This document shows, in pieces, positions 1 to 9,371 of a DNA stretch of 64,000 nt. The DNA is taken from contig OY969623.1 of assembly GCA_963701675.1 (NCBI GenBank), forward strand, positions 8,122,001 through 8,186,000. The letters run 5' to 3'. Numbering within the stretch: the stretch's first letter is position 1; each line of letters starts with the position of its first letter. Under the pieces are notes generated by a model. The model saw only the letters and a program-made list of their open reading frames with translations, was not told where the DNA came from and ran no database searches. The DNA comes from G963701675 sp963701675 (lineage in GTDB: Bacteria > Planctomycetota > Planctomycetia > Gemmatales > Gemmataceae). A program made the translations under genes and the position numbers.

Positions 1-547
1 AGAGTATTTCCTCGACCGCTACGGCAAGAAAGCGACGGAGCATTCACCACCGATCTCTCAAATGCTGCGAATGGGTGTGCCTGTCGGAGCGGGTACCGAT
101 GGCACGCGCGTCGCCAGTTACAATCCGTGGATCGCCTTGTACTGGCTTGTGGCCGGCAGGACGGTCGGGGGAACTTTGCTCTACCCGGAAGCTAATCGAC
201 TCGATCGTACAGAAGCATTGCGGCGGTACACCCTTGGGAGCGCATGGTTTTCCAGCGAGGAAGATAAAAAGGGGTCCATCGAGACAGGCCGACTCGCTGA
301 CCTGGCGGTGCTGTCGGCGGATTACTTCTCCGTTCCAGAAGCGGAGATCAAGAGGATCGAGTCGGTGCTTACGGTCTTAGGCGGCAAGGTAGTGTATGCG
401 GCTGGAGCCTTCGCGAAGTTCTCGCCCCCGGCACTTCCTTCCCGCCCGGACTGGTCACCAGTGAAGGTCTACGGCGGCTACCAACAGCACGTTGCAACAT
501 TGCCTGAGTCAATGCTGCGGGTAGCATGCGATTGCTTTGCATTCTAG
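1..547 (+). CDS. Amidohydrolase, C-terminal part (5' end outside window)
   Basis: The reading frame is open from base 2 and carries the end of a metal-dependent amidohydrolase of the YtcJ/amidohydrolase-3 type. Visible are the late-barrel motif GAGTDGTRV, in which the Asp is the expected metal-bound catalytic base, the substrate-side segment YNPWIALYWLVAGRT, and the closing beta-sandwich strand GSIETGRLADLAVLSADYF, followed by a VLTVLGGKVVYAAG strand typical of the family end. The N-terminal metal-binding HxH part lies to the left of the window. An internal ATG at 62 is not the true start, because homology continues upstream of it. The substrate cannot be inferred. Confidence 0.8.
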   Translation, partial: EYFLDRYGKKATEHSPPISQMLRMGVPVGAGTDGTRVASYNPWIALYWLVAGRTVGGTLLYPEANRLDRTEALRRYTLGSAWFSSEEDKKGSIETGRLADLAVLSADYFSVPEAEIKRIESVLTVLGGKVVYAAGAFAKFSPPALPSRPDWSPVKVYGGYQQHVATLPESMLRVACDCFAF

Positions 548-607
548 GGCATCGTACGTTAATAAGCGCGTCGGCAAAGTAAAGCGACGCTCCAGGAATG
601 GCTCATC

Positions 608-1108
608 ATGATGAAACGAAATCAGGCTGGGGGTAAGGAAAGGAAGGAGTCCCTCTTTTTTGAAGACTTGCACACTGGACAACGATTCACGAGCGGGGTG
701 CATGTAATCGATGAGGAGCAGATCAAGGCGTTTGCAAGGCAATTCGATCCTCAACCGTTTCATTGCGATGTCGAGACCGCGAAGGACACGTTGTTCCAAG
801 GACTGGTGGCGAGCGGGTGGCACACAGCGGCGATCACGATGCGGCTGCTGGTGGAAAGTGGTTTGCCCATCGCCGGTGGACTCATCGGTGCTGGCGGCGA
901 AATCACTTGGCCGAAACCGACGCGACCGGGCGATATACTCCAGGTCGAGAGCGAAATCATCGAACTGAGGCCGTCACGATCGCATCCGAAACGCGGCATG
1001 GCAACCAGTCGCAGCGAGACGCGCAACCAGCGCGGTGAGGTCGTTCAGGTGCTGGTGGCCAAGCTCGTTGTGCCGCGCCGCCCTGTTGGAATCGTCGAGA
1101 TTCACTGA
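608..1108 (+). CDS. MaoC-like (R)-hydratase / hot-dog fold protein
   Basis: The 166-residue protein has the single hot-dog layout of MaoC-type enoyl-CoA hydratases. It shows FEDLHTGQRFTSG near residue 17, then IKAFARQFDPQPFHCD, which holds the hydratase Asp/His pair (FDPQPFH), then GLVASGWHTAAITMRL and the strand WPKPTRPGDILQVESEI. Such proteins hydrate 2-enoyl-CoA thioesters; some act in polyester or fatty-acid metabolism. Two adjacent ATG codons (608 and 611) follow a weak AGGAA, and the first was taken. It lies 60 bases after the amidohydrolase on the same strand and may be cotranscribed with it. The physiological substrate is unknown. Confidence 0.85.
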   Translation: MMKRNQAGGKERKESLFFEDLHTGQRFTSGVHVIDEEQIKAFARQFDPQPFHCDVETAKDTLFQGLVASGWHTAAITMRLLVESGLPIAGGLIGAGGEITWPKPTRPGDILQVESEIIELRPSRSHPKRGMATSRSETRNQRGEVVQVLVAKLVVPRRPVGIVEIH

Positions 1109-1412
1109 ACGTGCAGTAAACTACGCTGCGCGATTACCAACTCGTGCAACAACGATTCGTTGAGGTACGGTTGCCCCGTCTCTTCCCCGTTTGTAGGCGG
1201 GCACGTTCCAAACTGTCTTCTGAACCGACCCAAGGTTCTTAAGACAGACTTTAGTGTGAGCGATGGCGACCAGTGGTGGAGCTGACGGCGCCGGTTTTGT
1301 TCGGCCTTTCGCATGGGTGGCTTTGGCAAAAGTACGCTGGACGAGTTAGACTTCTGGTGCAAGAATTCGGAGCGGCATCATCCATGCTCGACAATCCGGA
1401 CCATACAACGAT
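1109..1412. other. Intergenic region, no gene recognised
   Basis: About 300 bases between the MaoC gene and the ion-channel gene. Short frames occur on both strands but none has recognisable composition or a ribosome binding site. A short motif GGGCACGTTCC (around 1199) recurs after the next gene, near 2626. No terminator with a T-run was seen. Confidence 0.4.
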
Positions 1413-2545
1413 GTGCGGACGAACATGACAGCGGCACAAGCGACATCCCACATATCGAGCCGGGGGCGTATTTGGCTGGCGGCGTGGGCTCTCTGCGTAG
1501 TGGGCCTGGCCGCGGGCGGCGGACTATTGGTGGTGCCAAGCATCCGTGCACACCGGCAAGCCGAGGTCGGCCGACATGCGGCTGCGCTCGATCCGAACGC
1601 CGACGACCCGGGTGTCACCGCCGCGGATCGGACAACGCCGACCGACGTTCAACCCACGCGCGTGTTGGCCGGCACTTATGTTGATCGCATCATCCAGCTC
1701 TCGGTCAAGGATGTGATTTGGACCGTCGACTTCTACTTGTGGTTTCGCTGGCGCGGTGAAACGCCACGTACGTTGGAAGGATTCCAAGTGGTGGACGGTA
1801 ACATCGAGACTAAGGAACTCGAAGCCGACGACACTGTGCAAGGCGAACGCTACCAGCGATTCCGCGTCGTAGCCAAGATCACCAAGTTCTTCGACGTCGC
1901 TCGGTTCCCCTTTGACGATCATCTCTTGTTGATCGCGATCGAACATCCAGCGCACACGCGGAACGAGTTGATATTCGTAGCCGACGAGCAGAATTCGGCG
2001 GTCAGCTCGCGAGTAAGAGTAACCGCCTTCCACGTGAAACCGGCAGTTGTACTTGAGAAACCGCACTCCTACAAGACCACGCGCGGCGATCCGCGACTGG
2101 CACAGGGCGCTAAGGCTACCTACAGCCAACTGCGGATGGGAATCGGCTTAGCGGGCGCGGGGGTAGCGCTCTACTTCAAGTTGTTCCAGTCCCTGTATGT
2201 GGCGGTTGGCTTGGCGATGTTAGCCTTTTTCATCCGGCCAACCGAAGTCGATCCGCGCTTCGGTCTAGGCGTGGGGGCCCTGTTCGCCGCCGTCGCCAAC
2301 GCTTACGTGATTTCCTCATTGGTACCCGACACGGGGACGTTGGCTCTCGCGGACGTCGTCACCGCTGTTGGCATCGTCACCATCCTCCTGACCGTCGTGC
2401 AATCGACTATATCGCTTTACCTGTTCACGACCTGCGGCAGGAGTCGATGTCGCGCGCCTTTGATCGTGTCTCATTTGCAGTTATGCTGCCTAGCTACATC
2501 CTCCTCAACGTCGCCCTCGTCTGGGCCGCGGCGCCTTCGAGCTGA
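1413..2545 (+). CDS. Pentameric ligand-gated ion channel (Cys-loop receptor relative), frameshifted near the 3' end
   Basis: After an N-terminal hydrophobic segment (residues about 17-45) comes a beta-rich extracellular domain with GTYVDRIIQLSVKDVIWTVD and the conserved DFYLWFRW strand. The FDVARFPFDDHLLLIAIEH stretch matches the FPFD loop of pLGICs. Three membrane helices follow (YFKLFQSLYVAVGLAMLAFF, FGLGVGALFAAVANAYVISS, VVTAVGIVTILLTVVQSTIS). The unshifted frame then runs to 2585 as hydrophilic nonsense. The -1 frame from about 2429 encodes DLRQESMSRAF and a fourth hydrophobic helix (FAVMLPSYILLNVALVW) and stops at 2545. One base therefore appears to be missing near 2427. The ligand and ion are unknown. 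Confidence 0.75.
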
Positions 2546-2695
2546 CGGCGCGTATGTCGACGTGACCATTCACTTGGTCAACTAACTCCGCGACGAAATG
2601 AAACATACGTGTTCCCGTTGGTGAGGGCACGTTCCGAACCTACGTCGTGCCGATATGAGCCGCACTTGATCAAACGGGATCAATGACTGCCTCGT

Positions 2696-3469
2696 TTACG
2701 GATTAAGAACCCCGTGTTCTTTGAACCACTCCTCTAGCAACGGAAACACAATCTCCGGCTTTTGAGTATTCACCGGATGGCCGACATCCGGGATGACAAG
2801 CCGGAAGTTCGGCACGTCGTTGGCGTCGAGGATCTCCTTGAGGAGCTGGGAAGTCCATGGTGGAACTGTGGTATCCAGCTCACCGTGGATGATGCCAAAT
2901 GGTTTTCGGATCTTGTCGGCCGTTATCGTTGAAGGATAGGCGGCGCCGGGAGGCGGATTCGGAATCACCCCACCGGCCGTGATCCCAGCTGCTCGAAGTC
3001 GAGCCTGTGGCTCCGCTGTCACGGCGATCGTGACGAAGGCGCCCATGCTATGGCCGTACGCAGCGACCCGCCGCTTCTGGACATAGGGAAAGCTCCGTAC
3101 GATCTCGAGGCACTTCAGCCCGCGGGCAATGTTCTCGGCGCTGGCTCCTGGTGGTCCGCTTGCGCCAGCAGCATGCGTGTAGTCCGGCGCGATGCAGACG
3201 AATCCCATTGGCACAAAGTGGTTTTTGGCATGGCTCAGTCCGAATCCTAGGGCGTTGCCGTTCTTACCATGGCTGATCAGAATCGCAGGAAATGGCCCGT
3301 CTCCCGCGGGTTTGATCAATATCCCTTTCATCTTCAGGGCGCCATCGTCGTAGGTCCAGTTTTGCTCGCCATCGTACTGGAAACCGGGAATATCCTGGCT
3401 GCGTGCGGCACCATGCGCGGTGACCACAACACCGAGTACCACTAGCGACAAGGCCTTCGTCAGGTGCAT
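2696..3469 (-). CDS. Secreted alpha/beta hydrolase, dienelactone-hydrolase-like
   Basis: The 257-residue protein begins with a signal peptide (MHLTKALSLVVLGVVVTAHG, cleavage near AARS). The alpha/beta-hydrolase fold follows: an oxyanion-side strand FPAILISHGKNG, the nucleophile elbow GHSMG (Ser at about 143), a catalytic Asp candidate in GELDTTVPP and the catalytic His in DVGHPV. This triad order matches DLH/prolyl-oligopeptidase-type esterases. It stands alone on the minus strand, convergent with the upstream channel gene. The leader suggests periplasmic or extracellular action. Substrate not deducible. Confidence 0.85.
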   Translation of the reverse strand: MHLTKALSLVVLGVVVTAHGAARSQDIPGFQYDGEQNWTYDDGALKMKGILIKPAGDGPFPAILISHGKNGNALGFGLSHAKNHFVPMGFVCIAPDYTHAAGASGPPGASAENIARGLKCLEIVRSFPYVQKRRVAAYGHSMGAFVTIAVTAEPQARLRAAGITAGGVIPNPPPGAAYPSTITADKIRKPFGIIHGELDTTVPPWTSQLLKEILDANDVPNFRLVIPDVGHPVNTQKPEIVFPLLEEWFKEHGVLNP

Positions 3470-3760
3470 GTGGAGCCTTTCTTCGCGAACAGGCGACGGT
3501 TCTTGCCCACAATATTCGCGAAGGCATACAAACGCAAATGAAATTTCGATGTGGACATGAAAGGAAACGTGGTTGCGAATGGGTCGTTTCCTAACCAGCT
3601 TCCAAGCCGATCCAAGGTCATATCAGTTCGACATTTCGGGAGCTTCACACGAAGTTTACAAAAAGCTGACCGTCGCCACTCAAAAGTCAATTAGAACAAG
3701 ACCGTCTGGCAAATGCGGTTTGTTTGCCAGGATCGAACCTAACATCAGGAGGACCATTCG

Positions 3761-4435
3761 ATGAAACGATTCTGCCAGGCATGGGCAGGCGGATTGGCTC
3801 TGGCCGCGGTGATGTGCACCGCGTCGGTGTCGACGGCTGCGGATGCGATCGCCATCAACAACGCTACTGTGCAGCCGACCGGCCCACGGCCCGGTGACAA
3901 CGGCAAGCGGTTCCTTAACATCGAGGGCCGGCAAGTTCCTATGGCGGACCAGTTCGCCAGTTATGGCGTTCTCGAATTCGACGCTACCGATTTGGGCCTT
4001 GGGACCGTTAGCCAGGTTGACAGCCTGACCGTAAAGTTCCAGCAATCGCTGGCGTCATTCACATCGCGGGGCCGGATGAGGTTCTTCATTACAGAGGACA
4101 ACGCCACCAGCATCGAACCGGCGCCGGCATCGCCGTTGGTTTTCGACGCGAATGATGTGAACGGACTCGGAAACCAGCTGCAACCGATCCATGGACTCAA
4201 TACTGGTGAGTTCTCCCCGGTTCGATCCAGCTGGCTCGAGACCTATACGTTTGGCATCACGTCCGGCTCGGCTTTGGAGACGTACCTCATCAACCAGATC
4301 AATGCCGGCGGGAGTATTCGCGTCGTCGTATGCCCGGAAGCCAGCGAAGTGGATGCGGAATTGGTCGCCGGCACGTACGGCGGATACCAGCACACGCTAG
4401 GTTACGTACCGCTGCTTGCCGTTAGCGCCCAGTAG
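3761..4435 (+). CDS. Secreted protein, first of a tandem paralogous pair
   Basis: A 224-residue exported protein of unknown function. A classical signal peptide (MKRFCQAWAGGLALAAVMCT..., cleavage near STAADA) follows a strong AGGAGG located 9 bases upstream of the ATG. The mature part is beta-rich, with the block ADAIAINNATVQPTGPRPG, then FASYGVLEFDATD, a strand pair around LTVKFQQSLASFTSRGRM and a final INQINAGGSIRVVV. All of these recur in the next gene, so the two arose by duplication. The layout (property strands, LEFD, closing barrel-like strands) recalls small beta-sandwich domains of DNRLRE type, but no family can be named. Confidence 0.8.
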   Translation: MKRFCQAWAGGLALAAVMCTASVSTAADAIAINNATVQPTGPRPGDNGKRFLNIEGRQVPMADQFASYGVLEFDATDLGLGTVSQVDSLTVKFQQSLASFTSRGRMRFFITEDNATSIEPAPASPLVFDANDVNGLGNQLQPIHGLNTGEFSPVRSSWLETYTFGITSGSALETYLINQINAGGSIRVVVCPEASEVDAELVAGTYGGYQHTLGYVPLLAVSAQ

Positions 4436-4497
4436 TCTCAGCGCCGTTTCTTGTCGATCTCAACATTGCACATGACCCGATGGAGGATTCAGTCATT

Positions 4498-5190
4498 ATG
4501 AAGCGATATACTCGGCCGTTAGCATTGGCATTCGTCGCCGCCGCAGCTCTTACTACGTCCGTGGCAGGCGCAGCCGATGCAATCGCCATTAACAACGCCA
4601 CGGTGCTGCCGACCGGCCCGCGTCCGGGCAGCAGTGGCAAGGCGTTCGTCAACGTTGAAGGACGCGAAGTGCCCGACGCGCTGACGTTCGCCAGCTATGC
4701 CGTGCTGGAATTCGACAGCTCGGACTTTCAGATCACCAATACGGTAATCCGAGTGCCGAGCTTGATCGTCACGTTGACGCAGACGCTGGCCGGGTTCAGT
4801 TCGCGCGGCCGAATGGCGTTCTATGTCACCACGGACCTGACCACCGACATCGAGCCCAACGAAGTGAATCCCGCTTGCTTTTTTGACTTTGCGGAACCGA
4901 ATGGACTGAACGGCCAGTTCGCAACCACCTATCTCCTCGGCACCAGGGAGTTCGTCCCGGTGCGCACGGGTACGGTCGAGAAGTTCGCGTTTCAAATCGC
5001 GAACGCATCGGCTGTGGAGATGTACCTGAAGAACCAGATCAATACGGGTGGCAACATCCGCATCATCATCGCACCGGAGTTCAGCAACCAGGACAGCGAG
5101 CTTGCCGCCGGCACCTATGCGGGCTATACGCATTCCGTCCCTGCGTATGCTCCGAGGCTCACGGCGCGAACTCGTACGTTCGGCCCGTAA
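4498..5190 (+). CDS. Secreted protein, second of a tandem paralogous pair
   Basis: A 230-residue homologue of the preceding gene, roughly half identical over its length. Shared blocks include ADAIAINNATVLPTGPRPG, FASYAVLEFDSSD, FSSRGRMAFYVT, KNQINTGGNIRIII and ELAAGTYAGYTHS. The ATG at 4498 is preferred over an in-frame ATG at 4480 because a GGAGG lies 11 bases upstream of it and the signal peptide (MKRYTRPLALAFVAAAALTT, cleavage near AGAADA) begins there. It follows its paralogue by 62 bases, so they may be cotranscribed. Function unknown. Confidence 0.8.
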   Translation: MKRYTRPLALAFVAAAALTTSVAGAADAIAINNATVLPTGPRPGSSGKAFVNVEGREVPDALTFASYAVLEFDSSDFQITNTVIRVPSLIVTLTQTLAGFSSRGRMAFYVTTDLTTDIEPNEVNPACFFDFAEPNGLNGQFATTYLLGTREFVPVRTGTVEKFAFQIANASAVEMYLKNQINTGGNIRIIIAPEFSNQDSELAAGTYAGYTHSVPAYAPRLTARTRTFGP

Positions 5191-5277
5191 CGTCCGCAGT
5201 CAAAATAGGCAGTGGCACGGCGCACGGGCCGGCCACTGTCTCCCTAACTCTTCCATGCAGTTACTCGGACGGAAGTG

Positions 5278-5865
5278 ATGCCAACCCCGACGGTTTCTGC
5301 ACTGGTTGCGCTGACACTGCTTCTGGCCGGAACTCGACTGGATGTGGACGATGCTCCGACATTCGATCCGGTCCGAGAATTCCAGCATCTAACCGGCGGC
5401 AAGTCGGTGTGGATCCGTTCAGAAATCAAGGAGCCGTGGATGCGCAACGCGTTTGACGATGTTTCTCGTCAACTTCGCGTTAGCGGCGGGCGGATCTCTC
5501 TTGAGCAGTACCTCGCCTACGTACGCCAACAGGGGGCAGATGATACGCCGGCCGACCATCTGTCGTTCCAGTCGCAAATCAACGTGAATGAAGCGCCATC
5601 CAAGAGCCTGGAGGAATGGGAACAAGGGCACCAATCGCCTAAGCCAATCGCCAATCGACCAGTCAAGTTGAGGCAGAGCTTGCCGGCCTCAATGTCGGGT
5701 TACGACACGAATCAGGATGGTCAGATCGCCTTTTTCGAATGGAGGTCCGGGGGACAGTTGCTTAGTGAATTCGCACGCATCGACCAAAACAACGACGGGT
5801 TGATCACCGCGGAAGAGGCCGAGCGCTATAAGCGGCGACGAACCGTTGTTTCGCAGCGTCCGTGA
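5278..5865 (+). CDS. Exported EF-hand calcium-binding protein
   Basis: The 195-residue product starts with a hydrophobic leader (MPTPTVSALVALTLLLAG). Its C-terminal third holds two EF-hand loops about 30 residues apart: DTNQDGQIAFFE and DQNNDGLITAEE. Both have Asp/Asn at loop positions 1, 3 and 5, Gly at 6 and Glu at 12, as expected for Ca2+ binding. The middle (residues about 60-125) has no recognised domain. An in-frame GTG directly precedes the ATG. The gene follows the tandem secreted pair on the same strand. Its role may be calcium-dependent structure or sensing outside the cytoplasm. Confidence 0.8.
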   Translation: MPTPTVSALVALTLLLAGTRLDVDDAPTFDPVREFQHLTGGKSVWIRSEIKEPWMRNAFDDVSRQLRVSGGRISLEQYLAYVRQQGADDTPADHLSFQSQINVNEAPSKSLEEWEQGHQSPKPIANRPVKLRQSLPASMSGYDTNQDGQIAFFEWRSGGQLLSEFARIDQNNDGLITAEEAERYKRRRTVVSQRP

Positions 5866-6017
5866 ATCGAAAAGTACCCTTTTGCCCTCCGATTGCTGCA
5901 AGCATCGGGCTCTCGGAATCTTCAAGCAATCTTCACTGGCTAAGCTGTATGATTTTGTTAACAATCGTATACGATTCACCCATGCCGGATTGATTGAATC
6001 CCGAGGAGTCTTGAGCT

Positions 6018-7055
6018 GTGCGCCGAAATGCGTTCACACTGATTGAATTGCTGGTCGTCATCGCCATCATTGGCGTGCTGATTGCGCTTTTGTTGCCGGC
6101 GGTGCAGAAGGTTCGCGCCGCCGCCAACCGCATCCATTGCGGCAACAATCTCAAGCAACTTGCGTTGGCTGCACATAACTATCAGGACGCACAAGGCGCG
6201 TTCCCGCCTGGGCTTTATCAATTCACCGTGATCGGCAGTCCAGGCCCCGGACGGTCGGGGATCTCAGTCTTCGCATATCTTTTGCCCTATGTGGAACAAC
6301 AGGGTCTGGCTCAGACCTGGGATTATAGCCGGCCTCGGCTTAACGTGTTTGACAGTAATTTCGCCGCGACACCGCAAGTGCGTACGGCCACCGTCATCAA
6401 GACCTATGTCTGTCCGGCGGATGCTCTGCAAACGAATCCGATCCAGGTGAAACCGGCCGACAATGGTCCCGCGGGCGGCCCAACGGGCTACTACGCGCAG
6501 ACCAGCTACGCCGGTAACGCCGGCAGTTGGTCCTTCTACCCACCGTCCGACCATTACCTCCGCGCAGATGGCATGCTCTTCTTGACTGGTCCTGATTCTT
6601 TTCCCGATCCAAATCAAAAACCACTCCGCCTCGCTCAAGTAACGGATGGCACCAGTCAGACGCTGTTCTTCGGCGAGAAGCACCACTACGACCCGGCCTT
6701 CGACGCCTTGCCGCCGACGGCGCCATGCAAGGAGCACGACATCGCCGGCTGGGGCGCGTGGGGTTGGTCCGGGGGCTTTAAGGGCGCGGGACACGTCTTG
6801 GGCAGCTCGCGCGACGTCATCAATTACAAAGTCCCACCTGGGTCCTCGTCCGGAAGCTGTCCCGGGGATTCGAATAGCAAGACTAACGTGAAGGACAAAA
6901 GGCTGAACGCCTGGGGAAGCGGACACCCAGGAGGCGTCAATTTCGCTCTGGTGGACGGCTCGGTTACTTTTGTGCGCGAGGGGATCAGCAAAATCACTCT
7001 CGACCAACTGAGCATTCGTGACGACGGCAAAGTAATCGGTGATTTTCCACAATGA
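6018..7055 (+). CDS. DUF1559 protein with type II pseudopilin N-terminus
   Basis: A 345-residue member of the large planctomycete DUF1559 family. It begins with the prepilin-like methylation motif and helix FTLIELLVVIAIIGVLIALL, then AVQKVRAAANRIHCGNNLKQLALAAHNY. The family's closing motif appears as HPGGVNFALVDGSVTFV. The start is a GTG, preceded by GAGGAG at proper spacing. The family is thought to be exported through a pilin-like route, with unknown roles in the envelope. The stop overlaps the next gene's ATG (ATGA), coupling it to a lipoprotein. The same two-gene arrangement recurs at 60880-62376. Confidence 0.9.
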   Translation: MRRNAFTLIELLVVIAIIGVLIALLLPAVQKVRAAANRIHCGNNLKQLALAAHNYQDAQGAFPPGLYQFTVIGSPGPGRSGISVFAYLLPYVEQQGLAQTWDYSRPRLNVFDSNFAATPQVRTATVIKTYVCPADALQTNPIQVKPADNGPAGGPTGYYAQTSYAGNAGSWSFYPPSDHYLRADGMLFLTGPDSFPDPNQKPLRLAQVTDGTSQTLFFGEKHHYDPAFDALPPTAPCKEHDIAGWGAWGWSGGFKGAGHVLGSSRDVINYKVPPGSSSGSCPGDSNSKTNVKDKRLNAWGSGHPGGVNFALVDGSVTFVREGISKITLDQLSIRDDGKVIGDFPQ

Positions 7056-7474
7056 AACCTTGGGGCGTATTGTTGCTCGGCTTCAGCATCGTGCTGACCG
7101 GTTGTTCATCCAAGCACGATTTCGGCGACGTCGACGGCGTGCTGGTCATGGGCGGCAAGCCTTTGGCCAACGTGCTCGTGGAATTCCATCCCGAACCCAA
7201 CAAAGACGTCGATCACGCTCCATCGTCCGAAGGTACTACCGACGAACAGGGCCGATTTCGGCTCTATTGTGCACAACGGCAAAGGGACGGTGCAGTTGTC
7301 GGCAATCACCGCATTTGCCTCATCGATCTGAATGTCAAGGACATTACGGCGTCCGGACAGACGCGCAACAAATCTCGCTTTTCTCTTGAGTATTCGCGGA
7401 CCGATGGCACGGACTTGCGCCAAGAGGTAAAAGGCGGCAAGCAGCAAATCGAGATCACCGTGACGCGGCGCTAA
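7052..7474 (+). CDS. Small lipoprotein with carboxypeptidase-regulatory-like fold
   Basis: The 140-residue product has a lipoprotein signal with lipobox LTGC (Cys at about 19). It then has the short beta-sandwich typical of planctomycete 'transthyretin-like' partners of DUF1559: GVLVMGGKPLANVLVEFHPEP, then TTDEQGRFRL and a final ITVTRR strand. The ATG overlaps the stop of the DUF1559 gene by four bases, indicating translational coupling. The protein probably sits on an envelope membrane. Biochemical function unknown. Confidence 0.8.
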   Translation: MKPWGVLLLGFSIVLTGCSSKHDFGDVDGVLVMGGKPLANVLVEFHPEPNKDVDHAPSSEGTTDEQGRFRLYCAQRQRDGAVVGNHRICLIDLNVKDITASGQTRNKSRFSLEYSRTDGTDLRQEVKGGKQQIEITVTRR

Positions 7475-7489
7475 TCGAGGACCTAAGTA

Positions 7490-9292
7490 ATGCTATTTGT
7501 CCGTTTCATTCTCTGTCTGGCACTGCCGCTTGGACCGGCCAACTTGGAAGATGTTCCCGACACGTCGCTGGAAGGGACATGGAAAGTTTCCTATTTCTCA
7601 TCACCTTCCGCAGAGGTGGCGAACTGGATCGTCAAGCTGCAATTCCAAAACGGAAAACTAGTCGGCAACCTCGTGGCCAGCGCGCGCGAAGGTGAGTTTG
7701 CCCTGTCGAAAGCTGAATTATCTAATCGTCGCGTTCACCTCGTATTCAAAACCGGCGCCAGCGTGCATGTGTTCGAAGGCTGGTTGGGCTCGGATAAAGA
7801 CAGAATTACCGGCGCCTACGAGGACGAGCGCCGTCTTTACATCGCGCACATGACCCGCACGCAGCTTACGACTTTGGGGCCCGCCGATGTGCTCATCTCC
7901 AAGGAGCTTCCTCCTCCCATGCAGCAGGCTGTTGAATTAAGCGGCAAGTTCAACCAGTTGCACTTTCAGATGCAACAAGCCAAAGAGCCTGACGACAAGA
8001 TCAAGTTTCTGCAGCAAATGATCGACGCCATCAAGGAAACTCAGAGCGAGCTACCTAAGCTCTTTCAGGAAACGATCGACAAACATCCCGAAGACATTGC
8101 CGTCTTTGATGCGACGCTGCAGCTACTGCGCGGGGCGACTAAGAACAAGGCGACTCTCGATCAGGCACAACAATGGGCAAAGGCCTCGTTACAGGCGGCG
8201 GGAAAGTATGGTCCGGGTTGGGAAAAAGAAATCGCTATGCAAATTGCGCAGACGTTAGGCAACCAAAAGGACTTCATCCAGCTTGCGACCCAGTACGCCG
8301 AACGAGCGGCGGAGCTCATCAAGGATACCGATACAACAGCTCGGCAACGGCGGGTCTTGAAACTGTTGGTCGGGCTTCAGAAGCTGGCAGGCAAATCCGA
8401 TACTCTTCGCGAAACCGAGGAGCGACTTGAAAAAGTCGAATCGATCCTCGACAAGGATTACGACGCGAAGAACCCGCCGCTGAAAGTAGAGCCATTCGCC
8501 GGCCGCAAATCGTCCAGCAACCGGGCCGTCGTTCTAGAACTGTTTACTGCCGCAGACAGCGGACCTTCTGTGGCGCCCCAGATGGCCTGCGATTTGCTGT
8601 CCCAGGCTTACAAGCCCACCGAATTACTCGTTCTCCAGCACCACGTAAATCTCCCGAACACCGATTCGCTAAGCAATCCGGAAAGTGAAGCGCGCTTCGC
8701 CGAGTACCGGAAGAAGTTTCCCGCCGAGGTACGTAGCACGCCCGTGTCGTGTTTGAACGGCAAGCCGAAGGCAATTCGCGGCGGGGCGATTGCGGACACG
8801 GCGAAGAAACTAGCGGAGTACCGCGAAATCATTGATCCGCTACTCGAAGAACAAGCCGGCGCCACGCTGAGGATCAAAAGCACCTGCTGCGATGACAAAG
8901 TCGACACACAAGTCGTGGTTAGCGACGTGAAAGGGGCGGCGGATGGCTTGCGGCTCTATGTAGCGTTGGTGGAAGACAAAATTCGCTACCTCGGGAGCAA
9001 CCGAATCCGGTTCCATTACTCGGTGGTAAGGGCGCTACCGACGGGCGTCGAGGGCGTTGCACTGCCAAACGATGGAGCACCGTACACGGTCAGTGTGAAC
9101 CTGCAGGAGCTTCGAGCCAAGATGTCCAAGTACCTCGATGATACTGCCGCTGCTAATCCTGTTGTGAATCCTGACCTCCCCATAGAGTTCAAGAACCTGC
9201 GCGTAGTTGCCTTTGTCCAAGACCATAAGACGAACGAAATCGTCCAGGGGGCGGCTTGTGACGTGACGCCGCCGGACACCGCGGTGCGCTGA
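7490..9292 (+). CDS. Large exported protein with a DUF1223/thioredoxin-like segment lacking its cysteines
   Basis: The 600-residue protein has an N-terminal hydrophobic segment, then a beta-rich part (LEGTWKVSYFSSPSAEVANW), a helical section from about 140 to 320 (many Gln/Lys/Glu, possible coiled coil) and a segment from about 345. There VVLELFTAADSGPSVAPQM is followed by LLVLQHHVNLPNTDSLSNP and VRSTPVSCLNGKP. This order (ELFT, a His-containing strand, then TP and an xNG strand) resembles DUF1223 secreted thioredoxin-fold proteins, whose ELFTSxxCSSCPP motif is here without Cys. Only 15 bases separate it from the lipoprotein, so it is probably in the same operon. Function unknown; the domain match is by eye. 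Confidence 0.65.
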   Translation: MLFVRFILCLALPLGPANLEDVPDTSLEGTWKVSYFSSPSAEVANWIVKLQFQNGKLVGNLVASAREGEFALSKAELSNRRVHLVFKTGASVHVFEGWLGSDKDRITGAYEDERRLYIAHMTRTQLTTLGPADVLISKELPPPMQQAVELSGKFNQLHFQMQQAKEPDDKIKFLQQMIDAIKETQSELPKLFQETIDKHPEDIAVFDATLQLLRGATKNKATLDQAQQWAKASLQAAGKYGPGWEKEIAMQIAQTLGNQKDFIQLATQYAERAAELIKDTDTTARQRRVLKLLVGLQKLAGKSDTLRETEERLEKVESILDKDYDAKNPPLKVEPFAGRKSSSNRAVVLELFTAADSGPSVAPQMACDLLSQAYKPTELLVLQHHVNLPNTDSLSNPESEARFAEYRKKFPAEVRSTPVSCLNGKPKAIRGGAIADTAKKLAEYREIIDPLLEEQAGATLRIKSTCCDDKVDTQVVVSDVKGAADGLRLYVALVEDKIRYLGSNRIRFHYSVVRALPTGVEGVALPNDGAPYTVSVNLQELRAKMSKYLDDTAAANPVVNPDLPIEFKNLRVVAFVQDHKTNEIVQGAACDVTPPDTAVR

Positions 9293-9371
9293 AATCCACG
9301 CCTTCCGGGGCGCGATTACGAGGGAGGAGCTGCCACTTGGGCGCTGCCTCATTCCCCGATTCAATTAACGG

